NCBI RefSeq assembly: GCF_002224125.1
Contig: NZ_NCSM01000015.1
Span: 124,001-188,000 of the forward strand
DNA length: 64,000 nt
Direction: 5' to 3'
DNA from: Streptomyces sp. NBS 14/10
GTDB taxonomy: Bacteria > Actinomycetota > Actinomycetes > Streptomycetales > Streptomycetaceae
Position 1 is the stretch's first letter; every line of letters begins with the position of its first letter. The translations under genes and the position numbers were made by a program. The notes under the pieces are model-generated. The model saw only the letters and a list, made by a program, of their open reading frames with translations, was not told where the DNA came from and did no database searches. This document shows positions 23,809 to 32,445 of the stretch, one piece after another.

Positions 23809-24687
23809 GTGGACGATCTCGAGACCCGCGAACTCCGGTACTTCGTCGCCGTCGCCGAGGAAATGCACTTCGGACGCGCCGCCGGTCGGCTCGGGATCGC
23901 ACAACCGCCGCTCTCGCGCGCGATCCGCCGGCTGGAGCAGCGGCTCGGCGTCCAGCTCTTTGACCGGGACCGTCGTGGCGTGGCGCTCACCGATGCCGGC
24001 AGGGTGCTGCTTCGGGAGGCCGGAGTGGCCCTCGATGCGGTCGCGGCCGCTGCGCGTCGTACGCGGCGTGCCGGGGATCCGAAGCGGTCGCTGGTGCTCG
24101 CGACGAAGGCCGGGGCGTCCCACGAACTGCTGCGACGGCTCCTCGACACGCTTGCGAGCGAACCCGGGGCAGCACCGGTCGAGGTCCTTCTGTGCGAGGT
24201 CGGCGAGCAGGCACGGCTGCTCCGCGACGGGCAGGCCGATGTGGCACTCATGCATCGCCCGTACGACGACCTCGCCGGGTTTGACGCCGAAGACCTCTGC
24301 GCCGAAGGCCAGGTCGCGATCCTTCCCGCGGGGCATCCGCTCGCGTCACGCGATCAGCTCACGCTGGCGGATGTCAGCGATGTGCCGGACCTGCCGATCG
24401 CTCGATGGCCCCGGCTCGACGGGTCCTACCCGGACGGGCCCGGACCGGAGGTGCACACCCAGTCGCAACTCGCTCAGCTCGTGGCACTCGGCAAAACGCT
24501 GCTCGTCATCCCTTCCTCCAGCCGTGCCTGGCAGTGGCCCGAACACGTCGCGGTGCCCGTCGTCGACGCGCCGAAAGTCACCACGGTGATCGCATGGCCG
24601 CAGAGCAGTCGCTCCCTGGAGGTTGCGTCACTCGTCCGCTCAGCGGCCGGGCTCCGCTCTCCGAACCGGCGGAAGTCATACGCGTGA
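23809..24687 (+). CDS. LysR-family regulator
   Basis: A 292-residue regulator starting at GTG 23809. The HTH is typical: [20 protein letters not shown] then [20 protein letters not shown]. The effector domain (about 90-285) carries RHRPYD-like and [19 protein letters not shown] stretches. It faces the SDR at 23725 with the LysR box between them, so this pair is very probably a regulator-target unit. Confidence 0.92.
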   Translation: MDDLETRELRYFVAVAEEMHFGRAAGRLGIAQPPLSRAIRRLEQRLGVQLFDRDRRGVALTDAGRVLLREAGVALDAVAAAARRTRRAGDPKRSLVLATKAGASHELLRRLLDTLASEPGAAPVEVLLCEVGEQARLLRDGQADVALMHRPYDDLAGFDAEDLCAEGQVAILPAGHPLASRDQLTLADVSDVPDLPIARWPRLDGSYPDGPGPEVHTQSQLAQLVALGKTLLVIPSSSRAWQWPEHVAVPVVDAPKVTTVIAWPQSSRSLEVASLVRSAAGLRSPNRRKSYA

Positions 24688-24692
24688 TCGGC

Positions 24693-24878
24693 TCAAGGCG
24701 CTGTGGCGGTAGGGGCGTTGTGCAGGCCGACCATCGTGCGTACGGGAGGCGGCAGCCAGTCTTCGGACGGGGAGTCGTTCTGGGAGAGCTGCTCGAGTTC
24801 ACGGACAAGAGGTTGGGTCGGACCCCAACGGTGGGTGTCGAACTGGAGGTTGGTGGCGGTGTGGGGTATTGGCCGAGC
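24693..24878 (-). other. Possible C-terminal gene fragment, unknown
   Basis: Between the LysR stop and the acetyltransferase remnant, the minus strand has a 61-codon frame without a start, bounded by stops. It reads TNLQFDTHRWGPTQPLVREL and DWLPPPVRTMVGLHNAPTAT near its end. The composition looks protein-like rather than random, so it may be the tail of a lost gene. I recognise no family. Confidence 0.25.
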
Positions 24879-24938
24879 TTACGACCCGCCGACCAGTGGG
24901 ACCGGGAGAGCCTGTCGCCGGCTGACCTGCCCGCGCTG

Positions 24939-25270
24939 TCAGCCGACCCGCCGGGCCAGCACCTGTCCCGGCCGGCTCCCGGACAGGAAACGGTCGGTAG
25001 GGGTGAAGCCGTTGCGTTCGTAGAACGCCACCAGTTCGCCCCCGCCGCCGGTCCAGCAGTCGACCCGCAGCAGTTCCACACCGGCCCGCCGGGCCTCCTC
25101 GGCGGCATGGGTCAACAGCGCCGCTTCGATGCCCAGACCGGCGTGCCGCCGGTCGGACACCAGCAGCCGGACGTACCGCTCGGGTTCCCCGACCGACGCG
25201 ATGCTCGGCGCCCAGAATGGCGGGTGCGTCGGCCAGGCTGCCTGGTCTGATGATGCCGCTGTGGACGTGG
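24939..25270 (-). pseudogene. Broken GNAT-family acetyltransferase
   Basis: The first piece, HSGIIRPGSLADAPAIL, is a standard GNAT N-terminus. It then switches frame near 25200 into GEPERYVRLLVSDRRHAGLG and continues IEAALLTHAAEEARR to VAFYERNGFTPTDRFLSG and a normal end. The acetyl-CoA loop (RRHAGLGIEAAL) survives, but about 60 residues between the N-terminal strand and the loop are missing and the two parts are out of frame. I therefore call it a pseudogene with an internal deletion. Confidence 0.7.
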
Positions 25271-25353
25271 ACGAAGGATCGTGGTGAAGTGATCCACCGG
25301 GCTGCCCGAACCGGCGTTGCGGACGGTGCGGCTTGCTGCTCAGGAGGCATCAC

Positions 25354-25539
25354 GTGGATATGGGATACCGATGGCTGGTCGTCGTGGCCGCCACCGTCGC
25401 CTCAGGGATCTTCATGATCCGTCGAGGTGGCGAAGCGGTGTGGGTCTGGGCCATCGCGATGAGCGCATTCATCATCTACGCGACGGTGTGGACGCTGGCG
25501 CGCCTGCGGAACTCTCCGAGCCGTTCCAGGAAGAAGTGA
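25354..25539 (+). CDS. Small two-span membrane protein
   Basis: A 61-residue protein. The GTG at 25354 is chosen because AGGAGG lies 6 nt upstream; an ATG two codons in is the alternative. Two hydrophobic segments, WLVVVAATVASGIFMI and VWVWAIAMSAFIIYATVWTL, are separated by RRGGEA, and the tail RNSPSRSRKK is strongly basic. Function is unknown. It may be cotranscribed with the following gene, which begins 30 nt later. Confidence 0.65.
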   Translation: MDMGYRWLVVVAATVASGIFMIRRGGEAVWVWAIAMSAFIIYATVWTLARLRNSPSRSRKK

Positions 25540-25569
25540 CCACATCGTCCGACCAGCTGACCGGAAGCC

Positions 25570-26361
25570 ATGATGACCAGCACCTCCAGACCGACTGTCG
25601 AAGCGATACTCGCCGTTCTTCCCGAACTCGCTCCCCAGGCGCGCGACGCGGTCATATTCCATCCCAAGCGCGCAGAGCCGGACTGCCGGGACAGTTCTAT
25701 CGGCGGACCACTGCTATGGCCGGCTGGCGAACCGTGGCCCGAATGCTCCTTGCCCGACGAGAACAGTCCATCTGGCGTGCCTGCCACCCCCATGGTGCCG
25801 GTCGCCCAGATCTTCCGCCACGACGCGCCGGGACCCTGGTGGCCCGCTGGCATCGACCTCTTGCAGATCCTTTGGTGTCCCAATGAACACTGGGATCCGC
25901 CGGCCCCGCAGGCCGATGTCAGCCCTGTGCTTGAGATGCGATGGCGTCGGGCCGCTGACGTGATCAACCAATCGACGGCTCCGCCGCCGCCCTCGCGGCA
26001 TGAGGAGGACGGCTACCTGCCGCAGGCGTGCGTCATCACCGCCGAGCACGTGACCGACTTCCCTTTCCGTGAGGAACTGCCGGCAGAGCTCCGTCCGCGG
26101 CTTGAGGAACTGGTCCGCGAGACCGGCGACGGCGCTGACGTCATCACCCGCCTCGCCGGCTGGAAACTCGGTGGTTGGCCAACATGGCACCTGAACCACC
26201 CCACAGTCTTTGCCTGCGGTGACTGCGGCACGGCAATGACACTCCTGTTCACTGTGGCCAGCGACGACGAGACAGGCGTTGTCGTCGGCCGGTGGGGAGA
26301 CTTGCGCGTTTTCACCTGCCCTGCCGACTACCGTCACGCGTTCCAGGTAGACCTGCACTGA
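25570..26361 (+). CDS. DUF1963/YwqG-like protein
   Basis: A 263-residue soluble protein. GGPLLWPAGEPWPECSLPDE near residue 45 is the signature of the YwqG/DUF1963 group, and VPVAQIFRHDAPGPWWPAGI with ILWCPNEHW fits the following strands. Near the C-terminus CGDCGTAMTLLF resembles half of a zinc ribbon. The role of this family is unclear; members are often found in polymorphic-toxin and stress contexts. It follows a small membrane protein by 30 nt. Confidence 0.72.
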   Translation: MMTSTSRPTVEAILAVLPELAPQARDAVIFHPKRAEPDCRDSSIGGPLLWPAGEPWPECSLPDENSPSGVPATPMVPVAQIFRHDAPGPWWPAGIDLLQILWCPNEHWDPPAPQADVSPVLEMRWRRAADVINQSTAPPPPSRHEEDGYLPQACVITAEHVTDFPFREELPAELRPRLEELVRETGDGADVITRLAGWKLGGWPTWHLNHPTVFACGDCGTAMTLLFTVASDDETGVVVGRWGDLRVFTCPADYRHAFQVDLH

Positions 26362-26401
26362 TCTGAAGCGCGGTGCCCGGCGGGGCCGATATCGACGGCG
26401 G

Positions 26402-26980
26402 TCACGCCGGGGTTCGCATCCCTGCGAGCGTGACGCTGACGAGCCGGTGGACCGCGGCTTCCGAGGGCAGATCGGCGGCGGCTGTGAGTGAGTGCAGGCA
26501 GTAGGCGGCGAGTTCTCGGGGGGCGATGTCGTCCCGGAGTGCTTGGGCGGCGGCGGCTTGCGCAATCACATCTTCGAAGAGCCGGCTGAGGTGGCGCTGT
26601 GCCTGGACGACCGCTTCGCCGCGGTGGAGGAGCGCCGAAAGTTCCTCTGTGCCCTGGCTGCGTCGGCGGTAGGAGATGAGGGCGTAGTGCTCGAGGACCG
26701 CCCGAACCCGATCGCCGGGGTCGGGAAGGCTCTCGCGGAGTTGGTGAAGCTGTTCGATGTGGCTTGCGATGTGCCGTTCGTGGAATGCGCTCAGGATCGA
26801 CTCGACGTCGGGGAAGTACTTGTAGAGCGTGGCCCGGCCGATGCCGACCTTCTCGGCGATCTGCGACATGGTCACCGACATGGGTCCCTGCTCGGAGGCC
26901 AGTGACCAGGTGGTGCGCAGGATCGCTTCGCGCACCGCGTTGCGATGCTCCTCGATCGTCTCGTTCCACAGCTTCGGCAC
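26402..26980 (-). CDS. TetR-family regulator, probably of the divergent methyltransferase fusion
   Basis: A 192-residue TetR protein from GTG 26980 (PKLWNETIEEHRNAVREAI). The HTH is MSQIAEKVGIGRATLYKYFP (about 38-57), followed by a helical ligand domain. A TACAAT hexamer lies only 6 nt upstream of the GTG on the same strand and no Shine-Dalgarno is present, so a leaderless mRNA is plausible. An imperfect dyad (27027-27043) lies between it and the divergent gene at 27136. Longer upstream in-frame sequence is antisense to that gene and is not counted. Confidence 0.88.
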   Translation of the reverse strand: MPKLWNETIEEHRNAVREAILRTTWSLASEQGPMSVTMSQIAEKVGIGRATLYKYFPDVESILSAFHERHIASHIEQLHQLRESLPDPGDRVRAVLEHYALISYRRRSQGTEELSALLHRGEAVVQAQRHLSRLFEDVIAQAAAAQALRDDIAPRELAAYCLHSLTAAADLPSEAAVHRLVSVTLAGMRTPA

Positions 26981-27020
26981 CGCGCCATTGTACGCCGCGC
27001 CGCTGGTGCGACGATCCGAC

Positions 27021-27043
27021 TTGACAGCGACACTCTGTATCGC
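27021..27043. promoter_or_regulatory. TTGACA with TetR-like operator GCGACAC-N3-GTATCGC
   Basis: TTGACA (27021-27026) on the plus strand is followed immediately by a 17-bp dyad, GCGACAC (27027-27033), TCT, GTATCGC (27037-27043), with one mismatch. A repressor bound there would sit between the -35 and -10 of a promoter reading toward the methyltransferase fusion, about 95 nt away. Confidence 0.5.
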
Positions 27044-27135
27044 AAAAGTTGTGACTGTCGGCACCGGCCCCGATTGCCGGATGTGCAATCGCGTCGTGGG
27101 CGTTGCCGGGCAGCCAAGACGGAAAGGGCGTCGCC

Positions 27136-28458
27136 ATGACACAGCCGCATTCCCATACCGGGGCTTCTGCCGGGGCCTCGGGGGCACTGGAAGAGCTGTA
27201 CAGCAGCAGGCCGCCGTGGGACATCGGCCGGCCCCAGCCGGCGCTTCAGGCCCTCGCTGACGCCGGGGCCATCCGGGGCCGGGTGCTGGACGTCGGCTGT
27301 GGCACTGGCGAGCACACCCTGCTCGCGGCTGGTCTGGGGCTTGACGCCACCGGCATCGACCTCGCCACAAACGCACTGCACACCGCGCAGGGCAAGGCGA
27401 GGTCGCGCGGGCTGACCGCCCGCTTCCTGCGCCACGACGCCCGAGAGCTGGCAGACCTTTCAGGTTCCTTCGACACCGTGCTCGACTCCCTGGTCTTCCA
27501 CAGCTTCACCAGCGAGGACCGTGCCGCCTACCTTCGCGGCCTGCGCGCCGTACTGAGGCCGGGCGGCCGCTATTTCATGCTCGGCTTCAGCGACCGGCAG
27601 CCGGGCGAGCTGGGACGCCCGCACAAGCTCACGGCACAGGAGATCCGTCTTGCTTTCGCCGAGGGATGGTGCGTCGACTCCATCGAACCGGCCACCGTCG
27701 CCTCGACCCGCCACCCCGACGGCCTCCAGGGCTGGTTGGTCTCCGCCACCACGACCGGGTTCTCCGACGTCGACGATGCCCACCCTGCGGCACTGAACGA
27801 GGAAGCGGCCCCCGACGTGGGCACCCCCGACGTGGGCAGCGACATGCTGACCGCACAGGCCCACATCCCAACCGACCGGGCGAGCCGGTACCTCGTCCAA
27901 CTCTGCCGACACGGCAGCCAGATGACCGGAATCCCCGGCCACCGGCCGCGCGCACACACAGCCGGCGGGGCTCCTCCCCGGATCCGGCACGTGGAATGGT
28001 CCGACACCTGCGGTGTCCTCGACTTCGGCTTCGGACAGTGCACTCTGGAAGCCGGTCCCGAAGGGCTGACACTCCGCGCCCGGGCCGACGGTGAGGAACA
28101 CCTGGGGCGCATCCAGGACGGCATCGCCTCACGCATCGAGAAGATCGGTAGACGCGACAACCTGCAGGTGACCTGGCATCGTTCGCAAGCTCCGGTGACA
28201 GCGCCGGATGACGCCCCCGACCTGGCGGGCGGGCCATCCGCTGCACGGTCACCGCTCCGCGCCCACGGCAGGACGGTCGCCTTGTCCGCCGCCGCCCTGC
28301 TGGCCCTGGCCGTGCACCTCGGAGTCGGCCGCGCCTTGGCGGACTCCTCGTGGTCAAGCTGGGCGCTCGTCACCGTCCTCGGCATTGTCGCGGTCAAGGC
28401 CGCTGTCATGACGACCGTGGTCATCCGCCGCCGCAAGACCGCCAGAGCACGCCGCTGA
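27136..28458 (+). CDS. SAM methyltransferase fused to DUF2218 and two membrane spans
   Basis: A 440-residue three-part protein. Residues about 20-200 are a class I methyltransferase with motif I VLDVGCGTGEHTLL near 50 and post-motif LRPGGRYFMLGF. Residues about 237-349 match DUF2218 (TAQAHIPTDRASRYLVQLCR, then HVEWSDTCGVLDFGFGQCTL, and QDGIASRIEKIGRRDNLQV). Residues about 380-430 hold two hydrophobic spans. A 15-nt tandem duplication encodes the repeated DVGTPDVG in the linker. The ATG at 27136 is preferred over one 33 nt upstream because of the GGAAAGGG site. A TetR gene is divergent. DUF2218 is normally a small separate protein, so this fusion is unusual. The methyl acceptor is unknown. Confidence 0.82.
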   Translation: MTQPHSHTGASAGASGALEELYSSRPPWDIGRPQPALQALADAGAIRGRVLDVGCGTGEHTLLAAGLGLDATGIDLATNALHTAQGKARSRGLTARFLRHDARELADLSGSFDTVLDSLVFHSFTSEDRAAYLRGLRAVLRPGGRYFMLGFSDRQPGELGRPHKLTAQEIRLAFAEGWCVDSIEPATVASTRHPDGLQGWLVSATTTGFSDVDDAHPAALNEEAAPDVGTPDVGSDMLTAQAHIPTDRASRYLVQLCRHGSQMTGIPGHRPRAHTAGGAPPRIRHVEWSDTCGVLDFGFGQCTLEAGPEGLTLRARADGEEHLGRIQDGIASRIEKIGRRDNLQVTWHRSQAPVTAPDDAPDLAGGPSAARSPLRAHGRTVALSAAALLALAVHLGVGRALADSSWSSWALVTVLGIVAVKAAVMTTVVIRRRKTARARR

Positions 28459-28604
28459 GGCCAGACGAGGCGCTCGGCAGAGATACCCCGAGTACCCGGG
28501 TGCCCCGGTGCGCGATGAGTTTCCGCCGGGTCGGGAGTCTGTTCTGGTGACCGTTGTAGGGCGTCGTACGACGCTGCCCAGCATCAGACACCACGGAGGA
28601 CACC

Positions 28605-29387
28605 ATGACGACCACGCCGAACGACCCGACCGCTACGCTGCCCGGCCGCCCGCCCGTCGTCGACCTGGCCACCTGGCAGGCCGCGCGTGACGAGCTTCTG
28701 GTCCGCGAGAAGGCCCACACCCGCGAGGGCGACGCCCTCGCCGCGGCCCGCCGCCGACTGCCGATGGTGGAGCTCGACGGGACGGTCGAGGTCGTCGGAC
28801 CCGACGGCCCGGTCCCGTTCCTGGACCTGTTCCAGGGCCGCGACGAGCTCGTGGTCTACAAGCACATGTGGTACGACGGCGCGCCGCACCAGGGGCAGTG
28901 CGAGGGCTGCACGACCACGGCCTGGCACCTGAAAGACGCCGCTTACCTCAACGCCCGCGGCGTCTCGTTCGCCGTCCTGACCACGGGCCGGTGGGACGAG
29001 GTGGCCTCCTACGTCGCGTTCATGGGCTACACCCAGCCCTGGTACTCGGTGCGCGGCGTGGCGGGGCCGGTCGGCGGAGACATGGGCTACCTCACCTGCT
29101 TCCTACGCGACGGCGACCGCGTGTTCCTCACCTACTCCACGACGGGCCGCGGAAACGAGCGGGTCAACGGGTCCCTGGGCCTCCTCGACATGACGCCCTA
29201 CGGCCGCGGCGAGGCATGGGAGGACAACCCCCAGGGCCGGCCCGAAGGCGGCAGCCCGTGCTGGTCCTGGCGCTCGGACGCGGACGGGAACGCGACCTGG
29301 GGCCCGACCAGCCGCCCCGTGCCCCAATGGACCCGCCCCGGCGCGACCCCCGTAGAGACTCTCGGCCGGCGCAGCCACCACCACTGA
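28605..29387 (+). CDS. DUF899 (thioredoxin-like) family protein
   Basis: A 260-residue protein with a clear DUF899 pattern: TWQAARDELLVREKAHTREG, ARRRLPMVELDG, MWYDGAPHQGQCEGCTTTAW, FAVLTTGRWDEVASYVAFMG, and VFLTYSTTGRGNERVNGSLG, LLDMTPYGRGEAWEDNPQGR. The fold is thioredoxin-like. The CEGC motif at the redox position suggests activity on thiols, but no substrate is established. GGAGG is 6 nt before the ATG. It stands alone and converges on the toxin-like gene. Confidence 0.88.
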   Translation: MTTTPNDPTATLPGRPPVVDLATWQAARDELLVREKAHTREGDALAAARRRLPMVELDGTVEVVGPDGPVPFLDLFQGRDELVVYKHMWYDGAPHQGQCEGCTTTAWHLKDAAYLNARGVSFAVLTTGRWDEVASYVAFMGYTQPWYSVRGVAGPVGGDMGYLTCFLRDGDRVFLTYSTTGRGNERVNGSLGLLDMTPYGRGEAWEDNPQGRPEGGSPCWSWRSDADGNATWGPTSRPVPQWTRPGATPVETLGRRSHHH

Positions 29388-29409
29388 CCCGGCTACGCCG
29401 ATGACGCGG

Positions 29410-30945
29410 CTATTCCTGATCCCACAGCCGCAGGGAGTCGTTCAGGAAGCGCTGGCCCTCGGGCGATACGGACCATTTCCACATCCTGTTCCCGGGTTGG
29501 TACGGCTCGCCCGGGTGTGCGTTCAGCCACGCCCGCCATCTGTCCAGATTGCTTCCCTGGTACAGATTGAGGAGCACCGGGACGTTGTTCCGGATGGGCT
29601 CGCGGTCCGGGTTCTCCTCAGTCACCTTGGAGTAGGCCCCGAGGATCGCGGCTATGTACCTGATCGACCCGTCCGAGGTGCGCAGAATCTCCCGACGGCC
29701 GTCTTCTCCTTGGTGGGGAAGGTATCCCTCGGCCTCGATCTGTTTGACGATCTCGGATTGGATGTGCACCTTTCCGGGTCCGGCCGACAGGTGATAGTCG
29801 AGCGGCGGCCGAGCGGGAAGCCCGTCCCTGACGTCCTGCCACCAGCGGTCCTTGTTCTTCAGCGCTTCCCATGCGATGGCGCCGGCGATGGCCCTCGGGT
29901 CGACGTTCCACCTGCGCGCCTCTTGAAGAATGGTGTCCTTGTGCAGCTCGATCCAGCTCAGCACGGCGAGTTCGTCGCGGGAGTAGGGCTTGCCGTTGCG
30001 GTCCACACCCTGAGGGGCCACGGACGGGAAGGGCAGGGCGTCCGCGCCCCTGAGCTCCCACGAAAGATCCGCGCTCGTAGGCGGCTCGGCGCCGCGTGGC
30101 CACGACGGATGCGCTGCGTAGACCTTGTCCAGAAGCAATCCGAGGCCGGAGGCCCGCGCCCCGTAGGTCTCCTTGATCCGCAACAACTCGCTGTCGTCCA
30201 AGTTGTACGCGAACTGGGCGGCTGCCGCCCGGTTGGCCAGCAGCGCCTTGAGGAACGCGATCTGGTCGTTCGGCGGGACGTCGTCGTCGTGCTTTTCCCA
30301 CGGGAACGGCGGTTTCCACGGAAGCGGCAGCTCGGGGATCATTCCGGGCTGGTCCCAGCCGAGCTGCCGGGCGACCTTGTCAGCGGTCTCCTTGGAGACC
30401 GCACCGCTGGCGAACGCGCTCACCAGCGCCTTGATTCCGGTCGGGTCGGACATCAGCCGCCTGATCTGCTCGCTGCTCAGCTGGTTGTAGAAACCGGCGT
30501 TGAAATAGGGATCGTTGGCGTGATTGCCGAGCTCCGCCAGAATCGGCGCGAGGCCGTCGGCCTGCTCCATGCGCCTCGCCAGCGCGGCCCCGGCCTCCGT
30601 CGAGCGCGACTGCTGCGCGTACTGGGTCTGCAGTCGCTGAAAGGCGGCGTTGACGTCCTGGTCGGAGGCGGAGACCAGCTTCGCGGGCGTACCCGCCGTG
30701 GGGCCGCCCGCCTCCTGGAACGCCCGGCCGACCGTGCTCACACCCCGGTCCGTGTAGAAGGCGGCGGCGATCCACTTCGCCACGGACGAGTCCAGCGACG
30801 AGGGTGGCGCGACGCCGCTCTTCTCGACGTCCCGCAGCGCGGACGACAGGTACGCGCTCACCCACTGCTGAAACTGCTCCGCACCCCGCGTACAGGCCGC
30901 GGAATACGCGAAAAGTTTCTCCGGAATCGCCGACACCTTGGCCAT
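29410..30945 (-). CDS. Large WXG-associated protein with possible lysozyme-like C-terminal domain
   Basis: A 511-residue protein without a signal peptide. The N-terminal 200 residues are helical, beginning IPEKLFAYSAACTRGAEQFQ, as in substrates or partners of type VII-like systems. The middle has a proline/tryptophan stretch (LPLPWKPPFPWEKH). The last third contains ARRWNVDPRAIAGAIAWEAL near residue 350, a pattern seen in lysozyme/transglycosylase-like domains with a catalytic Glu (about 360). AGGAGG overlaps the stop of the WXG-like gene 15 nt upstream, so the two are co-translated. I suspect a secreted cell-wall-active toxin. This is inference; the enzymatic domain is not a certain match. 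Confidence 0.6.
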   Translation of the reverse strand: MAKVSAIPEKLFAYSAACTRGAEQFQQWVSAYLSSALRDVEKSGVAPPSSLDSSVAKWIAAAFYTDRGVSTVGRAFQEAGGPTAGTPAKLVSASDQDVNAAFQRLQTQYAQQSRSTEAGAALARRMEQADGLAPILAELGNHANDPYFNAGFYNQLSSEQIRRLMSDPTGIKALVSAFASGAVSKETADKVARQLGWDQPGMIPELPLPWKPPFPWEKHDDDVPPNDQIAFLKALLANRAAAAQFAYNLDDSELLRIKETYGARASGLGLLLDKVYAAHPSWPRGAEPPTSADLSWELRGADALPFPSVAPQGVDRNGKPYSRDELAVLSWIELHKDTILQEARRWNVDPRAIAGAIAWEALKNKDRWWQDVRDGLPARPPLDYHLSAGPGKVHIQSEIVKQIEAEGYLPHQGEDGRREILRTSDGSIRYIAAILGAYSKVTEENPDREPIRNNVPVLLNLYQGSNLDRWRAWLNAHPGEPYQPGNRMWKWSVSPEGQRFLNDSLRLWDQE

Positions 30946-30960
30946 CGTCAGCCCAACCTC

Positions 30961-31257
30961 CTAGTTCCTGGGCTTTTGCTGCGCATGCTGTGCGTGGGCC
31001 TGTGTGGTGGCATGGTCCACGTGCGCCTTGAGCCGTGTGGCCTCTTCCCTGAGGTGGATCAGGGCCGCTCGCTGGCGGGCGAGGTCATGCTCGTACCGCG
31101 TGCGTTTCGCGCCCTGCCAGTTGGCGCTGTTCGGGGTGGACAGGAGCGCCTTGCGCTGCCCGTTGCGCAGCCACAGAAACCAGTCGATCTTCTCGATGAA
31201 CTGTTTCAGCACCCAGCTCAACCGATCGGCGGCCTGATAGTCGAACTCGGGCGGCAT
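30961..31257 (-). CDS. WXG100-like small helical protein
   Basis: A 98-residue protein consisting of two long helices around NSANWQGAKRTRYEHDL, with the W-x-G hairpin turn of WXG100/ESX proteins near residue 48. The C-terminus is Gln/His/Lys-rich (AQHAQQKPRN). GGGGGAG is 7 nt before the ATG. It lies directly upstream of the large toxin-like gene, as LXG/WXG partners usually do. The window contains no EccC or other secretion ATPase. Confidence 0.68.
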   Translation of the reverse strand: MPPEFDYQAADRLSWVLKQFIEKIDWFLWLRNGQRKALLSTPNSANWQGAKRTRYEHDLARQRAALIHLREEATRLKAHVDHATTQAHAQHAQQKPRN

Positions 31258-31355
31258 CGGTCACTCCCCCTGTGTGGATCCCACTCAAGATTTTCAGGGC
31301 CGCACCTCCAGGTGTCATTGACTTCAAGCGCAAAGTTCTTGATCCTCCGTGCACT

Positions 31356-32345
31356 TCACGGGTACATCGACGTCATCAGGTCAAGGCGCTCCGCGTATTC
31401 GGACCGGCCGAGGTCTCGGTATGCTCGCGCCCACAACGGCTTGAGATCGGCGAAGTGGCCGCTCGGTGCGTTGACGAAGATGTCCTTGAGCCCGAGCAAC
31501 GCGGTCGCCGGGTGTCCGGCGTCGAGCAGGCGCTCAGCGTCGGCCAGCGCCGGTTCGAGCGACGACTCCCACGAGCTGATGTAGACCACCGGCTCCCGAT
31601 CGTTGTAGGCGTCGGCTGGGGCGAGCACGCCGATGCCGTCCGCGCCGGGCTCGTGCCGCCACCCCTCCGGTACGTCAAACACGATGTCGAACTCGGTGTC
31701 CTCCATGACGGCCGTGCCGTTCCACCGTGAACCGGGAAAGGTCCGATCCGGGTGCGGGTGTACGCGGAGTTCGGCGGCCAGCCGGTCAACAAGTCTCCGG
31801 TCTTTGGCGCGGGCGTTGACGCGCCACTGGTTTTGGGCAAGCCACACATCCGGGTCGCGACCAGCCGGGGGCTCCGGGTCCGGGTTCTCGCGCCACCGTC
31901 GTAGGGCCCACGACAGCATGAAATCCAAGCCGGTACGGGTGTCCGCACCGATCAGGGTCACGCCGGGTTCATGGCCGCTGGCCAGAGCGACCGGATGGTC
32001 CAGCCTTGTGAGTTCCGGCGCGGGTACCAGCCAGCCGATCTCGCCGCCGTCGCCGAGGGAGCCGAAGGACACGAACTCGGGCGTGGCGTAGTGGGGCAGC
32101 GACGGCTGCCGACGCCGGTTGTCGAATTCCGGGTAGCCGTCGCAGCCATCGGGCGGGCGGGGAATCGTGGCCAGGTCGAACATGAAGTCGTAGTGGGTTT
32201 CCAGCAGGGTGTAATCGTAGCTTTCGTTTTCTTGGTAGAAGTCGTACGCGTCTTGCCAGGCGATGTCGATCAGTGTGCGGAGCGCGGGCGGAGTGGGGAA
32301 CGGAAAGAGGTCGTCAACCCACGGCGGCGGTGTCGAATCGGTCAC
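31356..32345 (-). CDS. Hypothetical protein, SUKH-like candidate immunity protein
   Basis: A 329-residue soluble acidic protein starting at GTG 32345. YATPEFVSFGSLGDGGEIGW then LVPAPELTRLDHPVALAS resembles SMI1/KNR4 (SUKH) immunity proteins, which recognise diverse toxins. The C-terminal third (LADAERLLDAGHPATALLGL) looks like a TPR-type helical pair. It is upstream of the WXG-like and toxin-like genes on the same strand with a 98-nt gap. Immunity is inferred from position and loose motif resemblance. Confidence 0.5.
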   Translation of the reverse strand: MTDSTPPPWVDDLFPFPTPPALRTLIDIAWQDAYDFYQENESYDYTLLETHYDFMFDLATIPRPPDGCDGYPEFDNRRRQPSLPHYATPEFVSFGSLGDGGEIGWLVPAPELTRLDHPVALASGHEPGVTLIGADTRTGLDFMLSWALRRWRENPDPEPPAGRDPDVWLAQNQWRVNARAKDRRLVDRLAAELRVHPHPDRTFPGSRWNGTAVMEDTEFDIVFDVPEGWRHEPGADGIGVLAPADAYNDREPVVYISSWESSLEPALADAERLLDAGHPATALLGLKDIFVNAPSGHFADLKPLWARAYRDLGRSEYAERLDLMTSMYP

Positions 32346-32445
32346 GGCACCCGAGGATACTGACGACCATCAGCCGCCCGAAGTGGCCCCCGGACGTACG
32401 GTTTTACCGTGGCCCGGCCGCCGAACGCAGCGGTCACGCTGCCCC

